Shown one piece after another: positions 25,325 through 34,715 of a stretch of DNA of 64,000 bases (position 1 is its first letter; every line of letters starts with the position of its first letter). A program made the translations under genes and the position numbers. Source of the stretch: an uncultured Paracoccaceae bacterium (lineage in GTDB: Bacteria > Pseudomonadota > Alphaproteobacteria > Rhodobacterales > Rhodobacteraceae). The DNA lies in NCBI GenBank assembly GCA_947498985.1, contig CANMMF010000010.1:92927-156926 (forward strand), given 5' to 3'. The notes under the pieces are model-generated. The model saw nothing but the letters and a program-made list of their open reading frames with translations, was not told the DNA's origin and did no database searches.

Positions 25325-26439
25325 GCGTAAACCTCTCTGATCAGCGCCCGGCACCGCGGAGAGGAGCCAAGCGTCGCATCCATGTGACCGGTGACATACC
25401 CGAAAGCCAGCCCGGCATCGGGATCGGCAAAGCCCTGCGCGCCGCCGGCCCCCCAATAGCCCATGCTGCGCGGGTTGGGACCGAAATCGAGCAACGGCGG
25501 GGCGGAAAGCTCCATCCCTTCGCCAAGACGCAACGGCAGGCCCAGAACCGCATCCGCATCGGTGCGCGCCACTTCCTGCCCGATGGCGCGGCGGCGCTCC
25601 GGGCTTAGAAAGTCGCCGGCGATGAACGCCTCGTAAAGCCGCGCGATCCCGGCGGCGGTGGCATGCCCGCTGCCCGACCCGATCACCGTGCTCTGCCAGC
25701 GTTCGGAGGTGAAGGTCTCCTCGGGATCGAAAAAGGCCATGGAGCGGGCAAAAAGCGTCTCGGGCGCGTCGCGCATCGCGCGGAACAGCCCGCCAGGATC
25801 GTCCTGCGTCAGAACTGCCGTGCGCGCGCGGTCTTGCGGGCTCAGGCCAATGGTAAAATCCGCGCCAAGCGGGCCGGTCAGAACCCGCGCGATCAATGTG
25901 CGGATGTCCTCTCGGGTTGCGGCCTCAAGGATCGCCGTCAGCAACGTGCCGTAGGTCATGTTGTGATAGGCCGGCGCGGCCCGGAGCGGTGTCACCGGCG
26001 CCGAGGCCGCAAGCGCCGCGGCCATGGCGGGCTGATCGTAGAGCAATCCGTTTGGTACCGCGGTTTCGGTGGCAGGCAGCCCGGCCCGGTGGGTCAGCAC
26101 ATCGTGTAGCGTGATTGCGTCTTTGCCCTTGGCCGCGAAGGCAGGCCAGAGCGTTGCCACACAGGTGCCCGGATCCAGAACCCCGCGATCCACCAGCTTC
26201 TGCGTCAGCAGCACGAAGACGCCCTTGGTCACGGAGAAGCAGCAGGCCAGCGTGTCCTTGTCCCAGGCCAATCCGCTTTCCGGATCGCGCATCCCGCCGC
26301 GGATGTCGAGCACCGCGCGCCCGTCCAGCCGCAAGGCCAGCCCGCCCCGCTCGCCGCCCATGGCCACGCTCTCGGCAAACGCCTCGGCCACGCGGCGAAA
26401 GGCCGGATCCACATGGCCGTCGATGCCCTCCGGCAGCAA
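25315..26439 (-). CDS. Serine hydrolase, class C beta-lactamase/EstB esterase family
   Basis: The protein has 374 residues. The S-x-x-K motif is SVTK (Ser69, Lys72) and the Y-x-N motif is YHN in PAYHNMTYG. No signal peptide is seen, so it is probably a cytoplasmic esterase, amidase or transacylase rather than an antibiotic lactamase. The start is uncertain: the frame opens at TTG 26439, 4 nt after the dehydrogenase stop, without a clear ribosome-binding site; GTG 26412 is an alternative. It lies in the MaoC-dehydrogenase-crotonase operon and could hydrolyse an ester or thioester intermediate. Confidence 0.78.
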   Translation of the reverse strand: MLPEGIDGHVDPAFRRVAEAFAESVAMGGERGGLALRLDGRAVLDIRGGMRDPESGLAWDKDTLACCFSVTKGVFVLLTQKLVDRGVLDPGTCVATLWPAFAAKGKDAITLHDVLTHRAGLPATETAVPNGLLYDQPAMAAALAASAPVTPLRAAPAYHNMTYGTLLTAILEAATREDIRTLIARVLTGPLGADFTIGLSPQDRARTAVLTQDDPGGLFRAMRDAPETLFARSMAFFDPEETFTSERWQSTVIGSGSGHATAAGIARLYEAFIAGDFLSPERRRAIGQEVARTDADAVLGLPLRLGEGMELSAPPLLDFGPNPRSMGYWGAGGAQGFADPDAGLAFGYVTGHMDATLGSSPRCRALIREVYACL

Positions 26440-26443
26440 GACG

Positions 26444-27607
26444 TCAGACAGGATTGCGCTCGATCAGCTGCTTGGCGATGATCATGCGCTGGATCTCGTT
26501 GGTGCCTTCGCCGATGCACATGAGCGGCGCGTCGCGGAAATAACGCTCCACGTGGTATTCCTTGGAATAGCCATAGCCGCCATGGATGCGCATCGCCTCC
26601 AGCGAGTTTTCCACCGCCGCTTCGGAGGCGAAATACTTGGCCATGCCCGCCTCCATGTCGCAGCGCTCGCCGCTGTCATAGGCGCGCGCGGCGTCGTAGG
26701 TCAGAAGCTTGGCCGCCTGCAGCCGGGTCGCCATTTCGCCCAGCTTGAGCTGGATCGCCTGATGCGCCGAGATCGGCTTGCCAAAGGTTTTGCGGGTCTG
26801 CGCATAGGCCACGCTGTCATTGAGCGCCGCCGCTGCCAGACCGCAACCGCGTGCGGCGATGTTGATGCGGCCCAGCTCCAGCCCGCCCAGCGCCGCCTGC
26901 ATGCCGCGGCCCTCGACGCCGCCGATCAGCCGGTCGGCGGGCACGCGGTAGTCCTGAAACACCAGCTCGGCGCTGTCGATGCCCTTGTAGCCCAGCTTTT
27001 CGAGCTTTTTCGACACGGTGAAGCCCTCGCCCTTCTCGGCGATCAGCATCGACATGCCCTTGTGGCGCGGATCGGCGTCGGGGTCGGTCTTGACCAGCAG
27101 CGCGTAGACCTGGCCCTTTATGCCATTGGTGATCCAGGTCTTGGTGCCGTTGACCACATAATCGTCGCCATCGCGGGTGGCGCGGGTGCGGATCGCCTGC
27201 AGATCGGTGCCCGCATCGGGTTCGGTCAGCGCCAGACCGCCGCGCAGATCGCCGCTGGCAAAGCGCGGCAGCCAGTGTTCCTTTTGCGCCTCGGTGCCCG
27301 TGCGGGTCACGCAGGCGGCCATGATCAGGTGGCTGTTGATGATGCCGGTCAGCGACATCCAGACGCTGGCGATGCTCTCGATGATGCGCGCGTAGGTTGT
27401 CGCCGAGAGGCCTAGCCCGCCATATTCCACCGGGATCGTCGCGCCGAAAAGGCCCATCTCGGCCATCTGGTCGGCCATCTGCTGCGGATATTCATCCGCA
27501 TGTTCGAGCTTCAGGACATGGGGTCTCACGTCCCGTTCCAGCCATTTCTCGATACTGTCTAGCATCATCCGGTCTTCGTCGGTCAGGTCAGTGGCATGCA
27601 TGTTCAT
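26444..27607 (-). CDS. Acyl-CoA dehydrogenase
   Basis: The protein has 387 residues; ATG 27607 is chosen because AGGGAGGA lies upstream. All family blocks are intact: LALTEPDAGTDLQAIRT, WITNG, YAQTRKTFGKPI and IHGGYGYSKEYHVERYFRDA. The segment IGEGTNEIQRMIIAK holds the catalytic Glu. It lies 13 nt downstream of the MaoC gene. A MaoC-FadE pair beside a CitE-like lyase is also known from actinobacterial CitE clusters. It probably desaturates a short or branched acyl-CoA. Confidence 0.9.
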   Translation of the reverse strand: MNMHATDLTDEDRMMLDSIEKWLERDVRPHVLKLEHADEYPQQMADQMAEMGLFGATIPVEYGGLGLSATTYARIIESIASVWMSLTGIINSHLIMAACVTRTGTEAQKEHWLPRFASGDLRGGLALTEPDAGTDLQAIRTRATRDGDDYVVNGTKTWITNGIKGQVYALLVKTDPDADPRHKGMSMLIAEKGEGFTVSKKLEKLGYKGIDSAELVFQDYRVPADRLIGGVEGRGMQAALGGLELGRINIAARGCGLAAAALNDSVAYAQTRKTFGKPISAHQAIQLKLGEMATRLQAAKLLTYDAARAYDSGERCDMEAGMAKYFASEAAVENSLEAMRIHGGYGYSKEYHVERYFRDAPLMCIGEGTNEIQRMIIAKQLIERNPV

Positions 27608-27620
27608 CACGGGCTCCTCC

Positions 27621-28139
27621 CTAATAGCCGGCTTTCTCTTCGGCATCCGATCCGCGCCGGGCGACCAGAATCGTACGTTCGTATGTGCAGACGGTTTTCC
27701 CGTCCTGATTGAACCCGCTGGTGCGCACGGTCACAATGCCGGCGGTCGGGCGGGACTTGCTTTCGCGTTTCGACAGAACCTCGCTTTCGGCGGTCAGCGT
27801 GTCACCGACAAAAAGCGGAAAGGTCAGCTTGATATCGGACCAGCCGAGATTGGCGATGGCCTTCTGGCTCACATCCGACACGCTCATCCCCGACATCAGC
27901 GCCACCGTAAAGGGCGAAGCGACGATCGGTTTGCCGAACTCCGAATGTTTGGCATATTCGGCGTCGAAATGCAGCGGATGCGTGTTCATCGTCAGCAAGG
28001 TGAACCAGGTGTTGTCGGTTTCGGTGATGGTCCGGCCGGGGCGGTGCTCGTAGACATGGCCAACCTCGAAATCCTCGAAATAGCGCCCGAAGCGCTCCCG
28101 GAAACGGTTTTCACCGACCTGTTCCGCATGTCCAACCAT
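27621..28139 (-). CDS. MaoC-like acyl-CoA hydratase
   Basis: The protein has 172 residues; ATG 28139 lies 5 nt after GGGAGGAG, and an in-frame ATG further upstream has no such site. The hot-dog hydratase active site is visible as TMNTHPLHFDAEYA, with the Asn/His pair of MaoC hydratases, and GWSDIKLTFPLFVGDTL follows. Members hydrate 2-enoyl-CoAs; itaconyl-CoA and mesaconyl-CoA hydratases are among them. It is the first gene after the 28173/28204 operators and leads an operon with acyl-CoA dehydrogenase, serine hydrolase and crotonase. Since the crotonase lacks its glutamates, this is the best candidate for the hydration step. Confidence 0.87.
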   Translation of the reverse strand: MVGHAEQVGENRFRERFGRYFEDFEVGHVYEHRPGRTITETDNTWFTLLTMNTHPLHFDAEYAKHSEFGKPIVASPFTVALMSGMSVSDVSQKAIANLGWSDIKLTFPLFVGDTLTAESEVLSKRESKSRPTAGIVTVRTSGFNQDGKTVCTYERTILVARRGSDAEEKAGY

Positions 28140-28169
28140 CGGGTCTCCTCCCTCGGCACGTGGTGTCAT

Positions 28170-28240
28170 ATTTGTCCGGACAAATGCGCTATTGCCGCGG
28201 GTTTGTCCAGACAAGCCTAGTCCTTTGTCGCCACTGTCAA
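28170..28240 (-). promoter_or_regulatory. Promoter with two TGTCCGGACA-type operators for the MaoC operon
   Basis: Reading leftward, TTGACA at 28240-28235 (inside the end of the MmgE gene) is followed 15 nt later by TAGGCT (28219-28214). An operator core with one mismatch, TGTCCAGACA, comes next (28213-28204). A perfect 16-bp palindrome ATTTGTCCGGACAAAT lies at 28170-28185. The two centres are 31 bp apart, about three helical turns. This gives the lower half of the long leftward gene block its own regulated promoter. Confidence 0.72.
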
Positions 28241-29602
28241 CTGCGCCAGCCGCGCGGCATCGGGCAGATCCTCAATGCCTGCGACGGCGTCTTCCAGCGC
28301 CTCTCCCTGCGTTTTGGCGGGCGGGTGCGCGGCATATCCGATGCAGCGGCGAAACTTGGCGATGTTCTGCGCGTCGCTCAGCGGAGCCTTGGGGTGGCCC
28401 AGCACATGCGGCAGCGTCACCTCGTGCTGCCGCCCGTCCGCGAGACCGAAGAGAAAGCGCTGCGGGTCCAGCGCGTTCTCGTTGGGGTTGTCGTCGAGTT
28501 GCAGGGTCACCTTGGCCGCCTGCGCATGCACAAGCGGGTCCGACAGCGCGTCGGGCCGGAATTCCGCCACATCGACCTGCCCGCGCGCGAGATACGCGCC
28601 CGCCACATAGGCCAGGCACAGCTTGGCGTAATTCGCGGATGGCGCGGGCGTGTCGGGTCGGCCGACCAGCCGGTAGACCAGCGGCGGCACATGGCCGGTG
28701 ATGGTCTCGATCTGCTCGGCGCCGATCCCAAGCTCCCGCGTCACCTGTTGCAGCGCATGCACCACGCCATGGGTCAGCCGCCCGGACGGAAACGGCTTGT
28801 GCGCCAGGTGCGAGATCTGCCATTCGCGGCCCATGCGGCTCCAGATCTCGTCCAGATCGAACTGATCCCCCTCGAACATCCGAAAATAGCCATAAGGCCC
28901 GTCAAGAATGTCATGCGGCCCGACCAGACCCGAGGCCGCGAGATCGACCGCCGACAAGGCGCCACGCGCGTTGAAGCCGATCTGCAGGCCCAGCACCGGA
29001 GAGCCCTCGGTATGCGGCTGCAACGTGCCCGAGGTCTGGCCATACATCACCCCCAGCGCGTTTTTCACGCCTTCCGTGTCGAGCCCTTCGAGCCGCGCAA
29101 TCGCGGCGGTCGCCCCGAAGCCGCCAGCCGTCGCAGGCCGGAAAAACCGCACCGGCCCTTTGGAGGCCACGCCGAACAGCGTCGCGATATCGACCCCGAT
29201 GGCCAGCGCCAGCAGGAAATCGCGCCCCGTGACCGGGCGCAGGGCCGCGCTGCGCCGTTCCACATAAGCCATGAGCGCGCTCAGCACCGTGGCCATCGGA
29301 TGCACCACCGCGCCCTCATGCACGCAGTCATATTCCAGGCAATGGATCTGGTAGGCGTTCACGATGGCCGCGGATTGCGCGGGCAGGCGTTCGCCGGTGA
29401 CCCAGACCGTGGCCTCGTCTGCGCTGCCCCAGCCCGAGACCGTGCGGACCAGATCGGGCACCGACGCGCCGCAGGAGCCCGCCATGCCGACGCCGAGACT
29501 GTCGAGCAGGAAGGTCTTTGCCTTGGCCAGGTCCGCCTCGCCAAGATCGGAGAACTGCGCGCCGGTGACATGTCCGGCGATCCGGTCGATGCCCGCGCTC
29601 AT
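28217..29602 (-). CDS. MmgE/PrpD family protein
   Basis: The protein has 461 residues; ATG 29602 overlaps the deacetylase stop as ATGA. It shows the family pattern HCLEYDCVHEGAVVHPMATV with conserved Asp and His, PHTEGSPVLGLQIGFNARGA, and KPFPSGRLTHGVVHALQQV. It is only distantly like the MmgE protein at 20536, so the two probably do different eliminations or decarboxylations. It closes the ABC transporter/SDR/GMC/deacetylase operon. Its last 20 nt or so contain the -35 of the next promoter. Confidence 0.84.
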   Translation of the reverse strand: MSAGIDRIAGHVTGAQFSDLGEADLAKAKTFLLDSLGVGMAGSCGASVPDLVRTVSGWGSADEATVWVTGERLPAQSAAIVNAYQIHCLEYDCVHEGAVVHPMATVLSALMAYVERRSAALRPVTGRDFLLALAIGVDIATLFGVASKGPVRFFRPATAGGFGATAAIARLEGLDTEGVKNALGVMYGQTSGTLQPHTEGSPVLGLQIGFNARGALSAVDLAASGLVGPHDILDGPYGYFRMFEGDQFDLDEIWSRMGREWQISHLAHKPFPSGRLTHGVVHALQQVTRELGIGAEQIETITGHVPPLVYRLVGRPDTPAPSANYAKLCLAYVAGAYLARGQVDVAEFRPDALSDPLVHAQAAKVTLQLDDNPNENALDPQRFLFGLADGRQHEVTLPHVLGHPKAPLSDAQNIAKFRRCIGYAAHPPAKTQGEALEDAVAGIEDLPDAARLAQLTVATKD

Positions 29603-30471
29603 GCCCTGCCCTCCCATGGGCAGCATTCCGCAAAGCGTTCGGCGATGGCGCGCCGCGTGGTGATCCAGACGTCGTCATGGCCGGTGACGTGATCGAGAAA
29701 CGCCTTGAGCGCCCAGATCCGCCCGGGCCGCCCGACGATGCGCAGATGCAGGCCAAAGCTCATCATCCGCGGGCCTTCCTCTGCGGCCTCCGCGCGCAGC
29801 CAGTCAAAGGTCCGGATGGCGTAGTCAAGCCAGTCCTGCGGCGTCAAGGCGGGCGCCACCCACATCTTCATGTCGTTGCTGTCGAGCGCGTAGGGCACGC
29901 AGACCAAAGGCCGGTCCGCGCCTTCGGGCAGCTCCCAGAACGGCACATCGGCGGAATAGTCGTCCATGTGGTAAAGAAACCCCGCCTCCGACAGCAGGCG
30001 CCGGGTGTTTTCGGTGTGCAGGTAGCGCGAGAGCCAGCCCGCGGGCCGCGCGCCGGTGGTTGTCTCGAAGCTGGTCACGGCGCGCGCGATGGTCTCGCGC
30101 TCGCGGTCCTCTTTCTGGCTGAACGTGTGGGTCCAGCGCCAGCCATGCGAGCAGATCTCATGCCCGTCGGCGACCACCTGCCGCGTGAGTTCCGGCGCTT
30201 CCTCCAGCGACATGGCGGCGGCGGTCACGGTCGAGGTCACGCCGTACTCCTTGAGCATCCGGAAGATCCGCGGCCCGCCGGTGGTGATGCCGTAACGGTA
30301 ATTCGATTCGTTGCCGTAGTTGCGGATCGGGATGCCCAGCGCGACGCCCAGCTCATCCACCGGCTCGGGCTTCTTGTCGCCGCGCGCGATCGACATTTCA
30401 GAGCCTTCCTCGATATTCACGACAATCGAGAGCGCCAGCGTCTTGCCATCGGGCCAGGTGAGTTCAGGCAT
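29599..30471 (-). CDS. Polysaccharide deacetylase family protein, PuuE allantoinase-like
   Basis: The protein has 290 residues and overlaps the GMC gene by 8 nt. It belongs to the NodB-fold carbohydrate esterase group near PuuE: VNIEEGSEMSIARGDK at the N terminus, NYGNESNYRYG, and EICSHGWRWTHTFSQKEDRE with the conserved His-Gly-Trp. PuuE-type members open cyclic amides or cleave C-N bonds rather than sugars. It has no signal peptide, so it is cytoplasmic. A second, distinct member lies at 58852. With the amidase and the racemase it supports a nitrogenous substrate. Confidence 0.83.
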   Translation of the reverse strand: MPELTWPDGKTLALSIVVNIEEGSEMSIARGDKKPEPVDELGVALGIPIRNYGNESNYRYGITTGGPRIFRMLKEYGVTSTVTAAAMSLEEAPELTRQVVADGHEICSHGWRWTHTFSQKEDRERETIARAVTSFETTTGARPAGWLSRYLHTENTRRLLSEAGFLYHMDDYSADVPFWELPEGADRPLVCVPYALDSNDMKMWVAPALTPQDWLDYAIRTFDWLRAEAAEEGPRMMSFGLHLRIVGRPGRIWALKAFLDHVTGHDDVWITTRRAIAERFAECCPWEGRA

Positions 30472-32110
30472 CCGTCTTCTCCTCTTGCGGATCGAAAGCC
30501 GCGAGCGGATCGCGGCCCAGCATCATGTCAGCGGCCTTTTCGGCGATCATCATCGTCGGCGCGGAGGTGTTGCCGCCGATGATCCGCGGCATGACCGAAG
30601 CATCGGCAACGCGCAGCCCACTCAGCCCGTTGACCCTGAGATCAGCGCCCACAACCGCGCCGGGATCGGTGCCCATGCGCGCGGTGCCGACGGGGTGAAA
30701 GATCGTGTTGGCGGCAGATCGCACCCAGGCGTCGATCTCCGCATCCGACGCCAGCGCGTGCTCCGGGCTGATCCGCCCGGCATTGCGATCCGCCAGCGGC
30801 GGCGCATCGGCGATACCCGCCGCCAGCCGGTAGCCATCGCGGAAGCATTGCAGGTCGGAGGCGTCCGACAGGTAACCCGCGTCGATCACCGGATGCCGGG
30901 CGGGGTTGTCCGATGCCACATGGATCGAGCCGCGGCTTTGCGGGCGCAGCTGGTAGAAGTTGATCAGATACCCGTGCTGCCCCTGCCCCTTTTGCGTGGT
31001 CTCGAGGTTGAGGCCGGGCACAAAGGTGATGTGGATATCCGGGCGGTCGAGATCCGGCCGCGTCTTCAGGAACCCGCCCACTTCCAGCGGCACCGAGGTC
31101 GCGGGCCCCTTGCGCAGGAACAGCCCCTGTAGCCCGGCCAGCGCGGCGCGGTCGGGGCGGAAAAGCGCATAAAGCGACACCGGATCCTTGCAGCGATAGG
31201 TCAGGTAGACGCCCAGATGTTCCTGCAGATTGCGCCCGATCTCGGGCAGCGCGTGGCGCGTCTCGATCCCGGCGGCTTTGAGCACGTCCGGATCGCCGAT
31301 GCCCGAAAGCTCGAGCAGATGCGGCGTGTTGATGGCGCCCGCCGAGAGCACAAGCTCGCGCCGGGCCCGCACGGTGCGGCGTCCGCCCGACGCCGACCAT
31401 ATCTCCACCCCCGTTACGCGTTTGCCATCGAGCAGCAGCCGGTTGGCACGGGTCCGGCTCAGCACCGTGAGGTTCGGACGCGCGCGCGCAGGCTTGAGGA
31501 ACGCGGTGGCCGCGCTTTCGCGATGCCCGTCGCGGATGTTGAAATCGTAAGCGCCAAGACCCTCCTGCTCGGCCCCGTTGTGATCGGCACTGCGCGGGTG
31601 GCCAGCGGCCTCCGCCGAGGCCAGGAAATCGGCGTAAAGCGGGTTTTCGGCCTTCGCGGTCTCGACCCGCAGCGGGCCGCCCTTGCCGTGATAGGGCCCC
31701 GCGCGGTCCTTGTGATCTTCGGAGCGCAGGAAATAGGGCAGCACGTCGGCATAGCCCCAGCCCTGCAGCCCCATCTGCCGCCAGTCGTCATAATCCGAGC
31801 GATGGCCGCGCATATACATCATGCCGTTGATCGAGGACGACCCGCCCAGCACCTTGCCGCGCGGCCAGTCGATGGCGCGCCCGTCCAGCGCGTCCTGCGG
31901 CGTGGTTCTGTGCCCCCAATTGGTGGGTTTGTGGAAATAGGCGAGCCCCGCGGCCAGCGGCAGCCTGAGCACCGGATGGCTGTCCTTGCCTCCCGCCTCG
32001 ATCAGCAACACGGAATTCGCGCGGTCCTCGCTCAGCCGGTTGGCCAGCACGCAACCCGCCGAGCCCGCGCCGATGACAATGAAATCAAACTCTTCTGCGC
32101 TTCTGGACAT
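30464..32110 (-). CDS. GMC-family FAD oxidoreductase (choline dehydrogenase-like)
   Basis: The protein has 548 residues; its ATG shares one base with the SDR stop (TGATG). The FAD-binding Rossmann motif is FIVIGAGSAGCVLANRL at the N terminus. GMC signatures are KVLGGSSSINGMMYMRG and ELVLSAGAINTPHLLELSG. The catalytic His lies in NTIFHPVGTARMGTDP and the second conserved position in GGNTSAPTMMIAEKAADM. It oxidises an alcohol to an aldehyde with FAD. It follows an SDR, so a primary or secondary alcohol step is likely in the pathway fed by the ABC transporter. Confidence 0.9.
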   Translation of the reverse strand: MSRSAEEFDFIVIGAGSAGCVLANRLSEDRANSVLLIEAGGKDSHPVLRLPLAAGLAYFHKPTNWGHRTTPQDALDGRAIDWPRGKVLGGSSSINGMMYMRGHRSDYDDWRQMGLQGWGYADVLPYFLRSEDHKDRAGPYHGKGGPLRVETAKAENPLYADFLASAEAAGHPRSADHNGAEQEGLGAYDFNIRDGHRESAATAFLKPARARPNLTVLSRTRANRLLLDGKRVTGVEIWSASGGRRTVRARRELVLSAGAINTPHLLELSGIGDPDVLKAAGIETRHALPEIGRNLQEHLGVYLTYRCKDPVSLYALFRPDRAALAGLQGLFLRKGPATSVPLEVGGFLKTRPDLDRPDIHITFVPGLNLETTQKGQGQHGYLINFYQLRPQSRGSIHVASDNPARHPVIDAGYLSDASDLQCFRDGYRLAAGIADAPPLADRNAGRISPEHALASDAEIDAWVRSAANTIFHPVGTARMGTDPGAVVGADLRVNGLSGLRVADASVMPRIIGGNTSAPTMMIAEKAADMMLGRDPLAAFDPQEEKTDA

Positions 32111-32886
32111 CAGGTGGGAAACTCCGCTCCGTTCATCGCAATGGTCTCGCCGCTCACGTAAGCCGCCTCGTCGCTGGCCAGCCAGCTGACCGCCGCGGCC
32201 ACGTCCTCGGGTGTGCCGAAGCGGCCCATGGGCACCGATTGGCGGAACCCTTCGACCACCGCGTCCGGGCTCTGGCCGGTCTGCGCGGCAAAGCCGTCGG
32301 CGATGGTGTTCCAGAACGGCGTCTCGATATGGCCCGGCGCATAGCAGTTCACGCGCACGCCCCTTGGCGCCAGTTCGATGGCCAGCGACTGGCTGAACAT
32401 CAGGATCGCGGCCTTGGAGGCGCAATAGCCCGAAATCATCGGCACCCCCCGCCGCGCCGCCCCCGACGCGGCGTTGATGATGACGCCGGAGCCCTGATCC
32501 GACATGATCCGCGCCGCCGCCCGGCTGCCCAGAAAGACGCCGGTCAGGTTCACGTCGATCAGCCGCCGCCAATCGGCCAGATCGGTCTGGACCACCGGGG
32601 CGATCTGGATGATGCCCGCGTTCATCACCGCGATGTCGAGCCGTCCCGCGCGGCCTTGCGCGGCGGCAAATCCCGCCTCGACGGAGGCCTCGTCCGCCAC
32701 ATCCATCGCCACCGCAAGGACATCGCCGCCAATGTCACGCGCCAGCGCTTCGGCGGCGTCGAGATCGAGATCGGCAATGGTCACGGCGCAGCCTTCAGAG
32801 GCCAGCCGCCGCACGATGCCCGCGCCGATCCCGCTGGCGCCGCCGGTCACAAGGGCGGTCTTGCCGGCATGGCGGGCGTGAGTCAT
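32110..32886 (-). CDS. Short-chain dehydrogenase/reductase
   Basis: The protein has 258 residues, classical SDR length. The cofactor motif TGGASGIG, NAGI, the Ser of NAASGAA and the catalytic YCASK are all present, so this copy should be active. An acidic residue after the second strand (IADLD) suggests NAD(H) preference. It overlaps the ATPase gene upstream as ATGA. It is the complete counterpart to the degenerate SDR at 49913. Confidence 0.9.
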   Translation of the reverse strand: MTHARHAGKTALVTGGASGIGAGIVRRLASEGCAVTIADLDLDAAEALARDIGGDVLAVAMDVADEASVEAGFAAAQGRAGRLDIAVMNAGIIQIAPVVQTDLADWRRLIDVNLTGVFLGSRAAARIMSDQGSGVIINAASGAARRGVPMISGYCASKAAILMFSQSLAIELAPRGVRVNCYAPGHIETPFWNTIADGFAAQTGQSPDAVVEGFRQSVPMGRFGTPEDVAAAVSWLASDEAAYVSGETIAMNGAEFPT

Positions 32887-34715
32887 GCCGCGCCCTCCAG
32901 ATCACCTTCGATCACCCGCCAGCAACGCACCTGCCGCCCGTCTTCCAATGCCACGAGCGGCTGCGCCTCACTGCGGCAGCGATCCACCGCAAAGGGGCAG
33001 CGCCCGGCCAGATAACAGCCCCGGGGCAGATCGACCGGCGACGGGATCTCCCCCGACAGGCTTTCGGGCACGTCCTGATCGACGCGCCGCCGGGTCGGAT
33101 CGGGGAACAGATGCGCCGACAAAAGCGCGCGCGCATAGGGGTGCTGCGGGTCCTCGAAGACCTGCCCGACGCGGCCCACCTCCACGATCTGGCCCAGATA
33201 CATCACGGCCACCCGGTGGCAGAGGAACCTGACCGTCGTGAGATCATGGCTGATGAAGAGATAGCTGAGCCCCAGCTCCTTCTGCAGCTTGCGCAGAAGG
33301 GCGATAAGCCCGGTCACCGCCTGCGGGGCCAGCACGCTTGTCGGCTCGTCGAGCACAATGAATTCCGGATCGACCGCAATCGCGCGCGCGATGTTGAGCC
33401 GCTGCATGGCGCTGGCGCCCAAGCCGCGCGGCTTGTCGTCGATGAGCGCCTGGTCAAGGCCCACCATCTCCAGCAGATCGCGGATGCGCGCGGTCTTTTC
33501 CGCCTTGCCGAGGCGCGTGTGCAGATCCAGCGGTTCCTGCAACACGCGCCGGATCGTCCAGCGCGGGTTGAGACTGTCATAGGGGTCCTGAAAGACGATC
33601 TGGATCTTGCGCCGGAAGGCGCGCAGCGCCTCTTTGGGAATGCCGCTGATCGGCGCGCCGCGATAGGTGATGTCGCCCGATGTGGGCTCTTCGAGGCGCA
33701 GAAGGCAGCGCCCGACGGTGGTCTTGCCCGAGCCGCTTTCGCCCACAAGGCCCAGCGTCTCGCCGGGACCCACGCTCAGGTCGACCGATTGCAGTGCCTG
33801 CACGACCTTGTCGCTGCCGTGGATCGGGAAGGCCTTCGCCAGCGCGGTGACCTCGACCAGCGGCTCGCCCGGCGCCACCGGCTCCGATGTGCGCGCGACA
33901 CCGCTCGCCGCAGCACGTTGCAACCCGAGAATGTCGCGCGAATAGGGGTGCTCGGGCGCGGCAAAGAAATCCCGCGCGGGCCGGTCCTCGACAATCCGGC
34001 CATCATGCAGCACCGCCACGCGGTCGCAGTAATTGGCGATGATGCCCAGATCCTGAGAGATCAGCAGGATGGCCGAGCCGGTCTGCTGCACGCTGTCCCA
34101 CATCTGGTCGAGAAACTGCGCCTGAATGGTCACGTCAAGCCCGCTGGTCGGCTCATCGGCAATCAGCAATCGCGGCTCGGACGACAGCGCCATGGCGATG
34201 AGCGCGCGCTGTGCCATGCCGCCCGAGAGCTCATGCGCATAGGCCGCGACCCGGCGCTCGGGATCGTTGATGCCCACAAGGCGCAGCATCTCGATGGCGC
34301 GGTCACGCGCCGCGGCCGCACTGGCATCCGAATGCGCGCGGTAGACATTGCCGATCTGCCGCCCGATCCGCAGCATCGGATTGAGCGCGGAGCGCGGGTT
34401 CTGCACGATGATGCCGATATCCTTGCCACGCAGCGCGCGCAGCTGGTCCTCGTCCATCTCCATGAGGTCCTGTCCGCCAAACAGCACCTGCCCCGAGATC
34501 AGCCGCCCCGGCGGGCGCACCAGCCCCATCATCGCCAGCGCCGCGGTGGATTTGCCGCTGCCCGCGTCGCCGATAAGGCCGACAACCTCGCGCTCTCCGA
34601 TGGAAAGCGAAAAATCCCGCAACGGTGTGACCGCGCCCGAGGGCGTGTCATAGCGCACTCTCAGGTTATGCACGCTCAGCACCGTGCGCTGGGTGGCCGC
34701 AACGTCAGCTTTCAT
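32883..34715 (-). CDS. Oligopeptide/nickel-type ABC transporter, fused double ATPase
   Basis: The protein has 610 residues; ATG 34715 overlaps the permease gene by 11 nt. It joins a DppD-like and a DppF-like ATPase. NBD1: Walker [10 protein letters not shown] (49-57), signature ELSGGMAQR (162-170), Walker B/D-loop ADEPTSGLD, but the H-loop His is Gln (ISQDLG, 219-224). NBD2: Walker [10 protein letters not shown] (325-333), H-loop ISHDL intact, but the signature is GLGASAMQR (431-439) and the D-loop is TSVLAP. All changes map to one composite ATP site. A C-terminal oligo_HPY-type Cys-containing tail ([17 protein letters not shown]) is present. Confidence 0.9.
   Translation of the reverse strand: MKADVAATQRTVLSVHNLRVRYDTPSGAVTPLRDFSLSIGEREVVGLIGDAGSGKSTAALAMMGLVRPPGRLISGQVLFGGQDLMEMDEDQLRALRGKDIGIIVQNPRSALNPMLRIGRQIGNVYRAHSDASAAAARDRAIEMLRLVGINDPERRVAAYAHELSGGMAQRALIAMALSSEPRLLIADEPTSGLDVTIQAQFLDQMWDSVQQTGSAILLISQDLGIIANYCDRVAVLHDGRIVEDRPARDFFAAPEHPYSRDILGLQRAAASGVARTSEPVAPGEPLVEVTALAKAFPIHGSDKVVQALQSVDLSVGPGETLGLVGESGSGKTTVGRCLLRLEEPTSGDITYRGAPISGIPKEALRAFRRKIQIVFQDPYDSLNPRWTIRRVLQEPLDLHTRLGKAEKTARIRDLLEMVGLDQALIDDKPRGLGASAMQRLNIARAIAVDPEFIVLDEPTSVLAPQAVTGLIALLRKLQKELGLSYLFISHDLTTVRFLCHRVAVMYLGQIVEVGRVGQVFEDPQHPYARALLSAHLFPDPTRRRVDQDVPESLSGEIPSPVDLPRGCYLAGRCPFAVDRCRSEAQPLVALEDGRQVRCWRVIEGDLEGAA

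Noticed and set aside
25315..26439. Antibiotic-resistance class C beta-lactamase
   Set aside because: SVTK and YHN are present, but there is no signal peptide, and the operon is acyl-CoA catabolism; an EstB-like esterase is more likely.
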